This document shows positions 26,395 through 34,870 of a DNA stretch of 64,000 nucleotides, piece by piece. The position numbers and the translations under genes are program-made. Below the pieces are notes generated by a model. The model saw nothing but the letters and a program-made list of their open reading frames with translations. It did no database searches and was not told the DNA's origin. This stretch comes from Pedobacter nutrimenti (GTDB lineage Bacteria > Bacteroidota > Bacteroidia > Sphingobacteriales > Sphingobacteriaceae): contig NZ_QKLU01000005.1 of NCBI RefSeq assembly GCF_003208655.1, forward strand, positions 92,889 through 156,888, given 5' to 3'. Every line of letters starts with the position of its first letter. Position 1 is the first letter of the stretch.

Positions 26395-27885
26395 TTAACT
26401 TACCCCCTGCATCAGCTTTTTAATTAAAGGGGAGCATATAATTAAAAATACGCCGGCAATGGCTGCATAAATACCTAATTGGTAATAACCGGCAGTATAA
26501 GAATGTAATTTTTCCACCAGGGAGGCATCAGCAGTGACAGACATGTCTGCACCCAGTTTACCGGCAGCAAATTGTCCGAAGGCGCTGGCCAGAAACCACA
26601 TTCCCATCATCATTCCGGTTAATCTTTTTGGAGAAAGTTTTGTAACCAGGGACATTCCGATTGGTCCCAGACAAAGTTCACCAAGGGTCATCAACAGATA
26701 ACCAAAGGTAAACAGGTTTAATGAAGTGATCCCGTTTGCATCGGCGAGGAAACGGGTGTAAAAGAAAGTATAGAAAGTTGCAGCCAGAAACAGGAATCCG
26801 ATTCCGAACTTAATAATGGAATTGGGTTCCATTTTTTTCTTAGACAACCAAAGCCATAATAAACCTACCAATGGACTGAATACAATCACAAAGAAGGAAT
26901 TGGAACTGTTGTTGATGACATTTGGATCAATGTTAAAAAACAAAAGGGTATGGCTTAGGTTTCTTTCTGCAAAAAGAGAAAGAGAACCTCCGCTCTGTTC
27001 AAAAATGGCATTAAATAAGAAATACAGAAAAATAAATATAAAGGCTGCCAGCAACTTTAACTGAAATTTCCTGTCCTGGACCCTGTAGGTTTCGTAAAGA
27101 AAATATAGGATAGAGACCGGGGCAATCGTATACATGAAATAATCGGTATACTTTGTGTTTTGCACCATGATCAGGATCAAGGGGATAGAGATCAAAGAAA
27201 AGATATACACCCCAATTTCCCGGATCCTCTTTTTGCTCACCGGCATTTCTTTTAAGGGGGAGTCACCAATAGGACCTAAATTCTTTTTAGTCACTAAAAA
27301 TGTTAACAGTCCAAGGATCATTACAATCGCGGCGGCCAGGAAGGCATAATTCCAGGAAACATATTTTCCCAGGTATACGCAAAGTGCCCCGCCCAATAAC
27401 CCACCTATATTGATGCCTGCATAAAACATTCCATAACCTGCATCTCTTCTGCTGTCTCCATCCTTGTATAAATCCCCTACCATGGAAGAAATATTTGGTT
27501 TGAAGAAGCCTGTTCCGATAATAGAAAGGGTAATTCCAATATAAAAGAATTCTTTTGGAGAAGTGGCGATAATCAGGTTGCCCAGGATCATAACCATTCC
27601 ACCGAAAAACAATGACTTTTTAAAACCCAGAATTTTATCCGCAAAAATACCCCCCAGAAAAGTAAAGGCATAAACAAAAGATTGTATCGCTGCATACTTT
27701 AAGTTGGCATCTTTATCGGAAAGGGAAAGTCCTACAATTTTGTCAATCATAAAAATGGTCAGCATCCCCCTCATCCCATAAAAACAAAAGCGTTCCCACA
27801 TTTCCACCAGGAACAGCGACCAGAGCTGTTTTGGGTATTTACCTTCAAAATTCTGGATCTCATCCAGTGTAATCTCTTTTTGCAT
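26395..27885 (-). CDS. POT-family peptide MFS transporter (short form)
   Basis: A 496-residue proton-coupled oligopeptide transporter of the inner membrane. The proton-coupling motif EMWERFCFYGMRG is in helix 1, the GGIFADKILG motif is between helices 2 and 3, and FYAGINIGGLLG is the PTR2 signature in helix 5. The number of hydrophobic segments fits 12-14 helices. It is adjacent to a second, longer paralogue on the same strand. A terminator lies between them, so each gene can be expressed on its own. Confidence 0.93.
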   Translation of the reverse strand: MQKEITLDEIQNFEGKYPKQLWSLFLVEMWERFCFYGMRGMLTIFMIDKIVGLSLSDKDANLKYAAIQSFVYAFTFLGGIFADKILGFKKSLFFGGMVMILGNLIIATSPKEFFYIGITLSIIGTGFFKPNISSMVGDLYKDGDSRRDAGYGMFYAGINIGGLLGGALCVYLGKYVSWNYAFLAAAIVMILGLLTFLVTKKNLGPIGDSPLKEMPVSKKRIREIGVYIFSLISIPLILIMVQNTKYTDYFMYTIAPVSILYFLYETYRVQDRKFQLKLLAAFIFIFLYFLFNAIFEQSGGSLSLFAERNLSHTLLFFNIDPNVINNSSNSFFVIVFSPLVGLLWLWLSKKKMEPNSIIKFGIGFLFLAATFYTFFYTRFLADANGITSLNLFTFGYLLMTLGELCLGPIGMSLVTKLSPKRLTGMMMGMWFLASAFGQFAAGKLGADMSVTADASLVEKLHSYTAGYYQLGIYAAIAGVFLIICSPLIKKLMQGVS

Positions 27886-27906
27886 TGTATTTTCTTTAAT
27901 TTAAAA

Positions 27907-27930
27907 AAGCCCCGGGTATATCCGGGGCTT
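27907..27930 (-). terminator. Terminator between the two peptide transporters
   Basis: AAGCCCCGG pairs with CCGGGGCTT around a six-base loop and reads into TTTTTT on the minus strand. It belongs to the upstream transporter at 27939-29708. Confidence 0.85.
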
Positions 27931-27938
27931 CCTTTTTA

Positions 27939-29708
27939 TTATTTTACGCCGTGCATTAATTTTCTAAGAACAGGGGTCAGCATCATAATGATCAGGCCCA
28001 GTCCGACAGGGATAAAGGTAAAGATCAAAAAGAAAGTGGACATAGAATATTTAGAAGTAATTTCATCGATCATTCCGCCCATGGTACCTGCAATTTTATT
28101 TCCAATGGCAATGGCCAGGTACCAGATGCCAAACATAATGGCGATCATACGACCAGGAACCAGTTTACTTACATAAGAAAGACCTACTGGTGAAATAAAC
28201 AACTCGCCTAGGGTATGGAAAAAATAAGCCATTACAAGCCAAACCATACTTACCGAAGCGACAGCTGCACCTTGGGGAATAGAACTTGCGCCATAGGCAA
28301 GGGCAGCGAAACCAATACCGAGCAGGATCATACCAAATCCATTTTTGTAGGTTGCAGTAGGGTTATATTTACTGCTCCATAATTTGGAAACAATAGGTGC
28401 GCAGCTGATGATAAATAAAGAGTTTAATATTCCAAACCAGGTGGCTGGAACTTCAGATTTTACTTCTGAATATTGTTGCTTCAGCATGTAGATCACAATA
28501 ATCCAGATGATGACAAAACCCGAAGCTAGAATGATGTTTCCAAGGGCATACTTGCCAAAAGTTTTGGCAAATAGCCTAATGAGCACATAAGATATAATAA
28601 CCAGAGGAATGACGGTGATCAAGGTATTGACTACATTGAAAATAATTTTAGAATCCCCGGTAAGCACCCTTTGGGTATAATCTTTCGCGAAGATGGTCAT
28701 AGAACCACCAGCTTGTTCAAATGAAGCCCAGAAAAAGATGGTGATGAAAGCCAGGATAATAACTGCGATCATTTTGTCCCTTAGCACCGGTGTGTATTGC
28801 GAAATCCTTTTAATCAAGGTAAAAACGAATAGGAGCAGGGCAATCAGAATGACAAAATTACTGCCGTCCAAACTGCCTACTTTAAAATTGAACAGGCTGA
28901 AATTCGTTATTTTTGAAATAGGATCATTAATGATCCAGGCCAGGCCAATTACCGAAATCAGACCAATTAAAACCAGGTCAAATTTTGAAAAAGGATTCCT
29001 GGTGGATTCCTCAGGAGTCTCTTCAAATTCCTCTGTCTGGTTTTTAACAGGTTTTAAGCCGATGTTTCCGAAAATTCTTTGTGTGAAATAGAATTGCAGC
29101 ATGCCGATAAACATAAATACACCTGCCAATCCAAATCCATAAGACCATCCCCATTCAGGATTCTCTCCAATATAACCGCAAAGCAACATTCCTAAAAAAG
29201 CCCCTGAATTTACGCCCATGTAGAATATGGTATAAGCACCATCTTTTTTCTCAGGATGTTTTTTATACATCTGGGCAATGATTGAAGTCATGTTTGGTTT
29301 AAAAAAACCATTTCCAATAACCAAAAGGCCTAAACCAAGGTACATGAAGGCATGGTGAAACTCCATGGCCATCGAAAGGTGGCCCAGGGTCATGATCAAT
29401 GCGCCGACAAGGACGGCCCATCTGTATCCGATAATTTTATCTGCTATATATCCGCCTAAAATGGGGGTTAAATAAGCCAGACCTGTATAGGAACCATAAA
29501 TGGCAAGTGCATGTGCCCTTGGCCATCCCCAACCGGGGTTATCTCCGATAATCGATGACGTGAGAAAAAGTACCAGTAAGGCCCTCATTCCATAGTAAGA
29601 AAATCTTTCCCACATTTCTGTAAAGAAAAGGACAAACAGCCCGGCTGGATGTCCTAAGACCTTACTTTCAAAAAAATTATTTGGACTCTCCAAATTTCGT
29701 GCATTCAT
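27939..29708 (-). CDS. POT-family peptide MFS transporter (long form)
   Basis: A 589-residue paralogue of the transporter at 26395. The same motifs are present: EMWERFSYYGMRA, GGYIADKIIG and FYMGVNSGAFLG. It is about 90 residues longer. Much of the difference is a charged cytoplasmic linker (QTEEFEETPEESTRNPFS at about 225-242) between the two six-helix halves, and longer loops. Di- or tripeptide uptake is predicted; the two copies may differ in substrate or affinity. An AT-rich upstream region of about 230 bases separates it from the next gene. Confidence 0.93.
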   Translation of the reverse strand: MNARNLESPNNFFESKVLGHPAGLFVLFFTEMWERFSYYGMRALLVLFLTSSIIGDNPGWGWPRAHALAIYGSYTGLAYLTPILGGYIADKIIGYRWAVLVGALIMTLGHLSMAMEFHHAFMYLGLGLLVIGNGFFKPNMTSIIAQMYKKHPEKKDGAYTIFYMGVNSGAFLGMLLCGYIGENPEWGWSYGFGLAGVFMFIGMLQFYFTQRIFGNIGLKPVKNQTEEFEETPEESTRNPFSKFDLVLIGLISVIGLAWIINDPISKITNFSLFNFKVGSLDGSNFVILIALLLFVFTLIKRISQYTPVLRDKMIAVIILAFITIFFWASFEQAGGSMTIFAKDYTQRVLTGDSKIIFNVVNTLITVIPLVIISYVLIRLFAKTFGKYALGNIILASGFVIIWIIVIYMLKQQYSEVKSEVPATWFGILNSLFIISCAPIVSKLWSSKYNPTATYKNGFGMILLGIGFAALAYGASSIPQGAAVASVSMVWLVMAYFFHTLGELFISPVGLSYVSKLVPGRMIAIMFGIWYLAIAIGNKIAGTMGGMIDEITSKYSMSTFFLIFTFIPVGLGLIIMMLTPVLRKLMHGVK

Positions 29709-29937
29709 GTGTTGGTTTTTTTGTGTAGTAATTTATTGAAAGGTTTCAGTTAGTTTAAAATGAACATAGGGAGAATAATCTCTTGTTTTTTAGAGGGATA
29801 GTTACTGTTCTAAAATGTTTCAAATGGTCTGTCAGAGATAAAGTTTGTGTGTTATTGAAATAAACCATCGCGCAAGATAGGTACATGAAGCCAAACTCAC
29901 AAATTTTTAACTTATATAAAAAGGAGGTTATATAGCT

Positions 29938-30858
29938 CTAGAGCTTCTTTATTGGGGTGATTTTTTTATTTTTTGGATCTGTATAAAGTTCGTCTTTCTC
30001 GTTTGGATTATTTTTGAGTTCAACATTCTCTACGAGCTTTAAATGGCCTCCAACAGGCCTGTAGGCATCAAAACTGGAATCTGAACCATAATATTCAAAA
30101 TTACCGGTCATATCAGGACTTAAAGGTACTAAATGATCAAAGACCACCATGCCGACCGTTTTATCCAGCCTCAATGTCATAGAATTGAGCTTATTGTACT
30201 CAAAAACGATCCGGTTTTTGAACGGGCCGTTTTTTGTGCTTTCCAGAACATTTTTACCAAAAATTACTTCATCTTTTTCAAAAGATAAAATTTCAATAAC
30301 TTTTTTTGTGGTCTTAATGGTATTGCCTTTCCAGCCCAGAAGTATGTAAAAAGTTTGTTTCCCACTATTGACCACCGGTACAATTTCATAATAACGGCTG
30401 CCAAACCATTTTTTATTGGAAGTGATCTCATTGTTGTCTTTAATCTCTTCCGTTGCGTCTATTAAGGGGTATAATTTCAACTGGCCATCTTTAGTCGCCA
30501 TTTGTATCGCACCAAAAAATCGATAAGTACCATCATCGGCCGCAACAGCCCAGGAAAATATTCTGAAAGCTTTATCCGGTGACTTTACAATGGACAGGTA
30601 TTTGACCGAATCAAACCCGAAATTATAGGAGCCGGGGATTTTTAATGCTTTTACTAATGTTTTAACAAACTGTGCATTATCTGCAAAACGTTCGGTATTG
30701 GAAGGGGCGTCCTGAACCAGTCTTTCCAGTCGCAACAGGGAATCCTGCAGCATGTTTAAACGTGAGGTACCGGAATTAAAAGTATGCTGTGCCCTGGCAT
30801 TGATTAGGGCACAGCATAAAAATATAAAAGTTAAAATGCTTTTTTTACAATTAAGCAT
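29938..30858 (-). CDS. Exported protein of unknown function
   Basis: A 306-residue protein from ATG 30856-30858. A further open stretch upstream overlaps the thiolase and is not used; the chosen start gives a good signal peptide (KSILTFIFLCCALINARAQ). The mature part is rich in beta-strand-like segments (TFYILLGWKGN, KIVEYN-like repeats) with a Lys-rich end. I do not recognise a named domain. It starts five bases after the thiolase stop, so it is probably co-transcribed with it, though a functional link is not clear. Confidence 0.8.
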   Translation of the reverse strand: MLNCKKSILTFIFLCCALINARAQHTFNSGTSRLNMLQDSLLRLERLVQDAPSNTERFADNAQFVKTLVKALKIPGSYNFGFDSVKYLSIVKSPDKAFRIFSWAVAADDGTYRFFGAIQMATKDGQLKLYPLIDATEEIKDNNEITSNKKWFGSRYYEIVPVVNSGKQTFYILLGWKGNTIKTTKKVIEILSFEKDEVIFGKNVLESTKNGPFKNRIVFEYNKLNSMTLRLDKTVGMVVFDHLVPLSPDMTGNFEYYGSDSSFDAYRPVGGHLKLVENVELKNNPNEKDELYTDPKNKKITPIKKL

Positions 30859-30862
30859 AATT

Positions 30863-32041
30863 TTAATTGACGCTTTCAACCACAAGTGCACTTGCGCCGC
30901 CACCTCCGTTACAGATTCCGGCAACACCAATTTTTCCATTGTTTTGAGCCAATACAGAGAGCAGGGTCACTACAATTCTTGCTCCTGAAGCACCAAGGGG
31001 GTGTCCCAATGAAACTGCACCACCATTTACATTAACTTTTAGGTCATCCAGGCCAAGTAATTTATTATTGGCCAGGGAAACGACCGAAAATGCTTCATTG
31101 ATTTCAAAGTAATCAACTTCATTTATTGATTTTCCGGCATTTTGAAGCGCAAGTGGAATGGCCTTGGAAGGTGCGGTAGTGAACCATTCCGGTGCCTGTT
31201 GTGCATCTGCATAAGCCAAAATTTTGGCAAGTGGTTTTATACCTAATTCTTTTGCTTTGTCTGCACTCATTAAAACCAATGCAGCGGCACCATCATTTAA
31301 ATTTGACGCATTTGCAGCAGTGACTGTACCATCTTTTTTGAAGACCGGCTTTAAACCAGGGATTTTTTCAAATTTAACGGTAAAAGGTTCATCATCATTG
31401 CTGACCAAAGTAACCTCACCTTTTCTGTCTTTTACTTCAACAGGTACAATTTCATCCTTAAATTTTCCAGCTGTCTGGGCAGCCTGTGATCTTTTATAAG
31501 ATTCTATGGCGAAGGCATCCTGAGCTTCACGGCTGATTTCACAATCAGTTGCACAAAGTTCGGCAGCAGAACCCATATGATAGTCATTATAGACATCCCA
31601 GAGACCATCTTTGACCAGACCGTCCGTGATTTGACCATGACCTAAACGATAGCCGTTGCGGGCTTTATCCAGGTAGTAAGGAACATTACTCATGCTTTCC
31701 ATTCCTCCGGCAACAATGATGTCCTGATTGCCCAATGCGATACTCTGGGCAGCGAGCATAATGGCCTTTGTTCCCGAGGCACAAACTTTGTTTACAGCGG
31801 TTGCCGGAAGGTCCGGAAGACCTGCGTATTTTGCAGCCTGGGTGGCCGGAGCCTGACCTATATTTGCGGAAAGTACATTTCCCATAAAAACTTCCTGAAC
31901 GTCAGAAGCTTGTATACCAGCCTTTTCAATGGCTGCTTTTATGGCAATAGCACCAAGTTGAGGTGCTGATAAACTGGCTAATGAGCCACCAAAGCTTCCT
32001 ATTGGAGTTCTGACGGCAGAAACAATCACTACTTCTTTCAT
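30863..32041 (-). CDS. atoB: Acetyl-CoA C-acetyltransferase (thiolase)
   Basis: Joins two acetyl-CoA into acetoacetyl-CoA or cleaves it. It has 392 residues, the standard length. The acylated cysteine is Cys87 in [10 protein letters not shown]. The His motif [11 protein letters not shown] (about 343-353) and the second cysteine in [10 protein letters not shown] near the C-terminus are intact. With the CoA-transferase at 12976-14347 it could handle acetoacetate. A good promoter (TTG, 21 bases, TAACTTTG) lies upstream and reaches into the end of the EamA gene. Confidence 0.95.
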   Translation of the reverse strand: MKEVVIVSAVRTPIGSFGGSLASLSAPQLGAIAIKAAIEKAGIQASDVQEVFMGNVLSANIGQAPATQAAKYAGLPDLPATAVNKVCASGTKAIMLAAQSIALGNQDIIVAGGMESMSNVPYYLDKARNGYRLGHGQITDGLVKDGLWDVYNDYHMGSAAELCATDCEISREAQDAFAIESYKRSQAAQTAGKFKDEIVPVEVKDRKGEVTLVSNDDEPFTVKFEKIPGLKPVFKKDGTVTAANASNLNDGAAALVLMSADKAKELGIKPLAKILAYADAQQAPEWFTTAPSKAIPLALQNAGKSINEVDYFEINEAFSVVSLANNKLLGLDDLKVNVNGGAVSLGHPLGASGARIVVTLLSVLAQNNGKIGVAGICNGGGGASALVVESVN

Positions 32042-32067
32042 TCGTATTATTTATAATTGGTTGCAGA

Positions 32068-32099
32068 CAAAGTTAAGTAAGTTTAAGTGATCAGAACAA
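32068..32099 (-). promoter_or_regulatory. Candidate thiolase promoter
   Basis: On the minus strand this reads TTG, 21 bases, then TAACTTTG, the same spacing as the candidate promoter at 17063. The predicted start is about 20 bases before the ATG. The -33 part lies inside the 3' end of the EamA gene. Confidence 0.5.
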
Positions 32100-32496
32100 T
32101 AGTTCCTGCAATAATTAACAGGGCACCAGCAAGTACTTTAAGGGTAATGGCTTCCTTTAAAATTAAAAAGGAAAGCAATATGGTCAGCGCGACACTTAAT
32201 TTGTCAACAGGGGCTACCTGTGAAACTTTGCCCATCTGCAATGCCTTAAAATAAAATACCCAGGACAAGCCTGTGGCCAGACCTGAAAGGAACAGGAAAA
32301 GCAAATTGTGTTTGGTCAGTTCTGTAATTCCTTTAAGCTCACCCCGGAAAGCAACAATGCCCCATGCAACGAGTAAAATGACCACTGTTCTGATTGCGGT
32401 CGCGAGATCTGAATTGACGTTAGTGACCCCGATTTTTGCGAAAATTGCAGTTAGAGAAGCAAAAAAAGCAGAGAGTAATGCATATATCCACCACAT
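32083..32496 (-). CDS. Half-size EamA-family membrane protein
   Basis: A 137-residue protein with one EamA (drug/metabolite transporter) unit of about five membrane helices, starting MWWIYALLSAFFASLTAIFAKIG. Typical DMT transporters carry two such units, so this half-size form probably works as a dimer, as in small multidrug-type proteins. The substrate is unknown. It is divergent from the membrane glycosyltransferase gene at 32564, with 67 bases between the starts. Confidence 0.88.
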   Translation of the reverse strand: MWWIYALLSAFFASLTAIFAKIGVTNVNSDLATAIRTVVILLVAWGIVAFRGELKGITELTKHNLLFLFLSGLATGLSWVFYFKALQMGKVSQVAPVDKLSVALTILLSFLILKEAITLKVLAGALLIIAGTIVLIT

Positions 32497-32563
32497 AAGC
32501 TGATGATTTTAAAATCCGTCTAATGTATTAAAACTTGTAACTTCGTCTGCCAATTCATTGACC

Positions 32564-34090
32564 ATGCCTGAAAATAAGATTGTATTATATATATACCGCA
32601 ATTTTGATTCCATAATCATTTCTTTACTTGCTTTTTTCAGCATATTGATTTTTACCGGGCGGAATGGAATTGGCATTTCTCCCGATTCTATCGCTTATCT
32701 GAGTACAGCAAGGAATATTCATCAGCACCATCAAATGCTGGATTATAACCTGCAACCCCTGATTGCCTTCCCGGTTTTTTATCCCATGTTTTTAAGTGTG
32801 GTGATGTTTATTTCCGGAAAAGATATTGTTGTTGCAGCTGCTTTTTTAAATGCCCTGATGATGGCATTACTTATTCTGCTTTCCAGTCATGTCATTAAAA
32901 GGTGTCAGTTGAAGTCTGCCTGGTACAGGCGTATTTTACTTTTGTTGCTGGTTTTTAGCCCTGCATTAACAGAGGTGTACGGGATGCTGTGGTCAGAAAC
33001 CTTATTACTGCTGTTTAGTCTGCTCTTTTTTTTATGCCTGGAAAAGTACCTGAACCATAAATCTGTTTTTTATTTGTTGTTGTGCGCAGGCATTGCAGGG
33101 TTGGCGACCACCACAAGGTATGCTGGTATTACTTTAACCGGTACCGCGGGCCTGCTGATTTTATTTGCCCCAGGTTTTAACATCAGAAAAAAGTTGGGGC
33201 ACTTGTTTCTGTTCAGCATGGTTTCCTTTGCTTTTCTTGTCCTGAACCTGCTTCGTAATCATGTGCTTGGTAAATCCCTGACCGGACCAAGGCAATTTGG
33301 GCAAACACACGTTATGGATAACATCAGCTACTATGGCAAGGTATTGTGCAATTGGTTCCCGGTATTTAATGAACAGTACACGACAGGGGTAATTACCGGG
33401 CTGTCGGTGTTTGTTTTTTTAACATTCATGTTCTTTTACAGGTGCGTCCGCAGACAGCAATATTCCAGTCAGCAAAATATAACGGCTGCTTTTGTAGTGG
33501 TCTACTCAATTTTCATCATCGGTATTTCTACGCTTTCTCATTTTGAAGGAATCAACAACCGCCTGATGGTTCCCGTTTTTATACCGGTTTTATTGGCAGT
33601 AAGCTATTGGATTCCATTTTGGCTTTCCGGCTTAAAGCCACTGGCGAGGAAAACGGGCATCGTGATGTTGACTTTGTTCTTGTTGCTGCTGCAGTACAAA
33701 ATCATTGTTCACCTGGAAGAAATGTACCGCGATGCAGTAGATAACGGGATTCCGGGATACACGGATAATTCCTGGAAAAATTCTTCGACAGCAAATTTTC
33801 TGGCAGCGCATCCAGGTTTTCTGAACTCTGGCTATAAAATTTATTCCAATGCACATGAGGCCGTTTATTTTAATGCCGGGGGGTTAAGGGCGGATGAAAT
33901 TCCTCAGCGTGTTTATAAAGATTATACAGAGGCGTTTTATAAAGAAGGTATACACTATGTGATCTGGTTTAACCAGATTGATGACCCTGAGCTGATCAGC
34001 CTGCCCGATATTCTTAAACATAGAAAACTACTTCATACCTACAAATTCAGGGACGGTCGTATTTTTCTGTTGTGTAATCCCAAGGCCTAG
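32564..34090 (+). CDS. Polytopic membrane glycosyltransferase (GT-C, GT39-like)
   Basis: A 508-residue integral membrane protein from ATG 32564 (TTG 32558 is also possible). About ten or more hydrophobic helices fill residues 15-375. The first extracytoplasmic loop has an acidic DSIAYLSTARN motif, which matches the catalytic aspartate position of GT-C enzymes that use polyprenyl-phosphate sugars. The last about 130 residues form a soluble domain. It would act at the outer face of the inner membrane. The exact donor and acceptor cannot be told from sequence. Confidence 0.8.
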   Translation: MPENKIVLYIYRNFDSIIISLLAFFSILIFTGRNGIGISPDSIAYLSTARNIHQHHQMLDYNLQPLIAFPVFYPMFLSVVMFISGKDIVVAAAFLNALMMALLILLSSHVIKRCQLKSAWYRRILLLLLVFSPALTEVYGMLWSETLLLLFSLLFFLCLEKYLNHKSVFYLLLCAGIAGLATTTRYAGITLTGTAGLLILFAPGFNIRKKLGHLFLFSMVSFAFLVLNLLRNHVLGKSLTGPRQFGQTHVMDNISYYGKVLCNWFPVFNEQYTTGVITGLSVFVFLTFMFFYRCVRRQQYSSQQNITAAFVVVYSIFIIGISTLSHFEGINNRLMVPVFIPVLLAVSYWIPFWLSGLKPLARKTGIVMLTLFLLLLQYKIIVHLEEMYRDAVDNGIPGYTDNSWKNSSTANFLAAHPGFLNSGYKIYSNAHEAVYFNAGGLRADEIPQRVYKDYTEAFYKEGIHYVIWFNQIDDPELISLPDILKHRKLLHTYKFRDGRIFLLCNPKA

Positions 34091-34298
34091 GGAGGGCTGT
34101 TCCCCGGTACGGTTTTTTAATAGGGGAAGAAGGCTTCATCTGATTGTAAGGCAATCATTTTTTGGTATTTTGATATGATGTGTTTTTTTACTAATTTTAA
34201 TACAAGATATTAAAAACCAGTTCTTTGATGGATGTCAGGGTACTGGGTTCAATCCTCATCCCTATAGATTAATTGTTGTCATTTAAAAACTCAAGACC

Positions 34299-34730
34299 AT
34301 GAAAACAGTTCAACAGTTGCTTAGTACAAAATCAAAAGAAATATTTGCAGTTACCGCAGCAATATCTGTTCTGGATGCACTTAAAGTAATGATGGAAAAA
34401 AACATTAGCGCTTTACTGATTATGGACCAGGACCAGCATCTGCTGGGCATATTTACCGAAAGGGATTATGCAAGAAAAATTATACTTCATGGGAAATCTT
34501 CTCTGGACACTCAAATCTCGGAAGTGATGACAGCCAATCCGGTAACCGTGAAAGTAACGGACAGCATTGAAGATTGTATGATGAGAATGACAGAAATGCA
34601 CATCAGACATTTACCTGCTGTTGAAAACGGAAAATTGATTGGCATGGTATCTATTGGTGATGTGGTGAAATTTATTATTGAAGACCAAAAACATACGATA
34701 AATGCACTGGAAAGCTATATCAACAGCTAA
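34299..34730 (+). CDS. Tandem CBS-domain protein
   Basis: A 143-residue cytosolic protein made of two CBS domains (about residues 8-62 and 72-135). Together these form a Bateman module that usually binds adenine nucleotides. The motifs LLGIFTERDYARK and LIGMVSIGDVVK close each domain. There is no attached catalytic or transporter part, so it is a stand-alone sensor or regulator with an unknown partner. The gaps before (208 bases) and after (140 bases) hold no feature I can name beyond a weak TTCCCC/GGGGAA inverted repeat near 34100-34128. Confidence 0.92.
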   Translation: MKTVQQLLSTKSKEIFAVTAAISVLDALKVMMEKNISALLIMDQDQHLLGIFTERDYARKIILHGKSSLDTQISEVMTANPVTVKVTDSIEDCMMRMTEMHIRHLPAVENGKLIGMVSIGDVVKFIIEDQKHTINALESYINS

Positions 34731-34870
34731 CAAAGCAGAATCTTTTTCTTAAAATGCCAAAATGATTGAATGACTGGTTTAAAACAGGTAGAAATAATTC
34801 AGCGAAATAGTTTTCTTTGAAAGTTAATGCGTACTGAATTAATCTGACCAAATTTAAACCACATTTTTAA

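Noticed and set aside
30859..30939. Longer start for the exported protein gene at 29938
   Set aside because: The extra 27 residues overlap the thiolase and would hide a good signal peptide.
34100..34128. TTCCCC/GGGGAA inverted repeat considered as a terminator of the membrane glycosyltransferase gene
   Set aside because: The stem is only six bases with a 17-base loop and no T run follows it.
34235..34265. GGGTTCAATCC, like the T-loop of a tRNA
   Set aside because: No matching 5-bp T stem, no acceptor stem and no anticodon arm can be folded around it.
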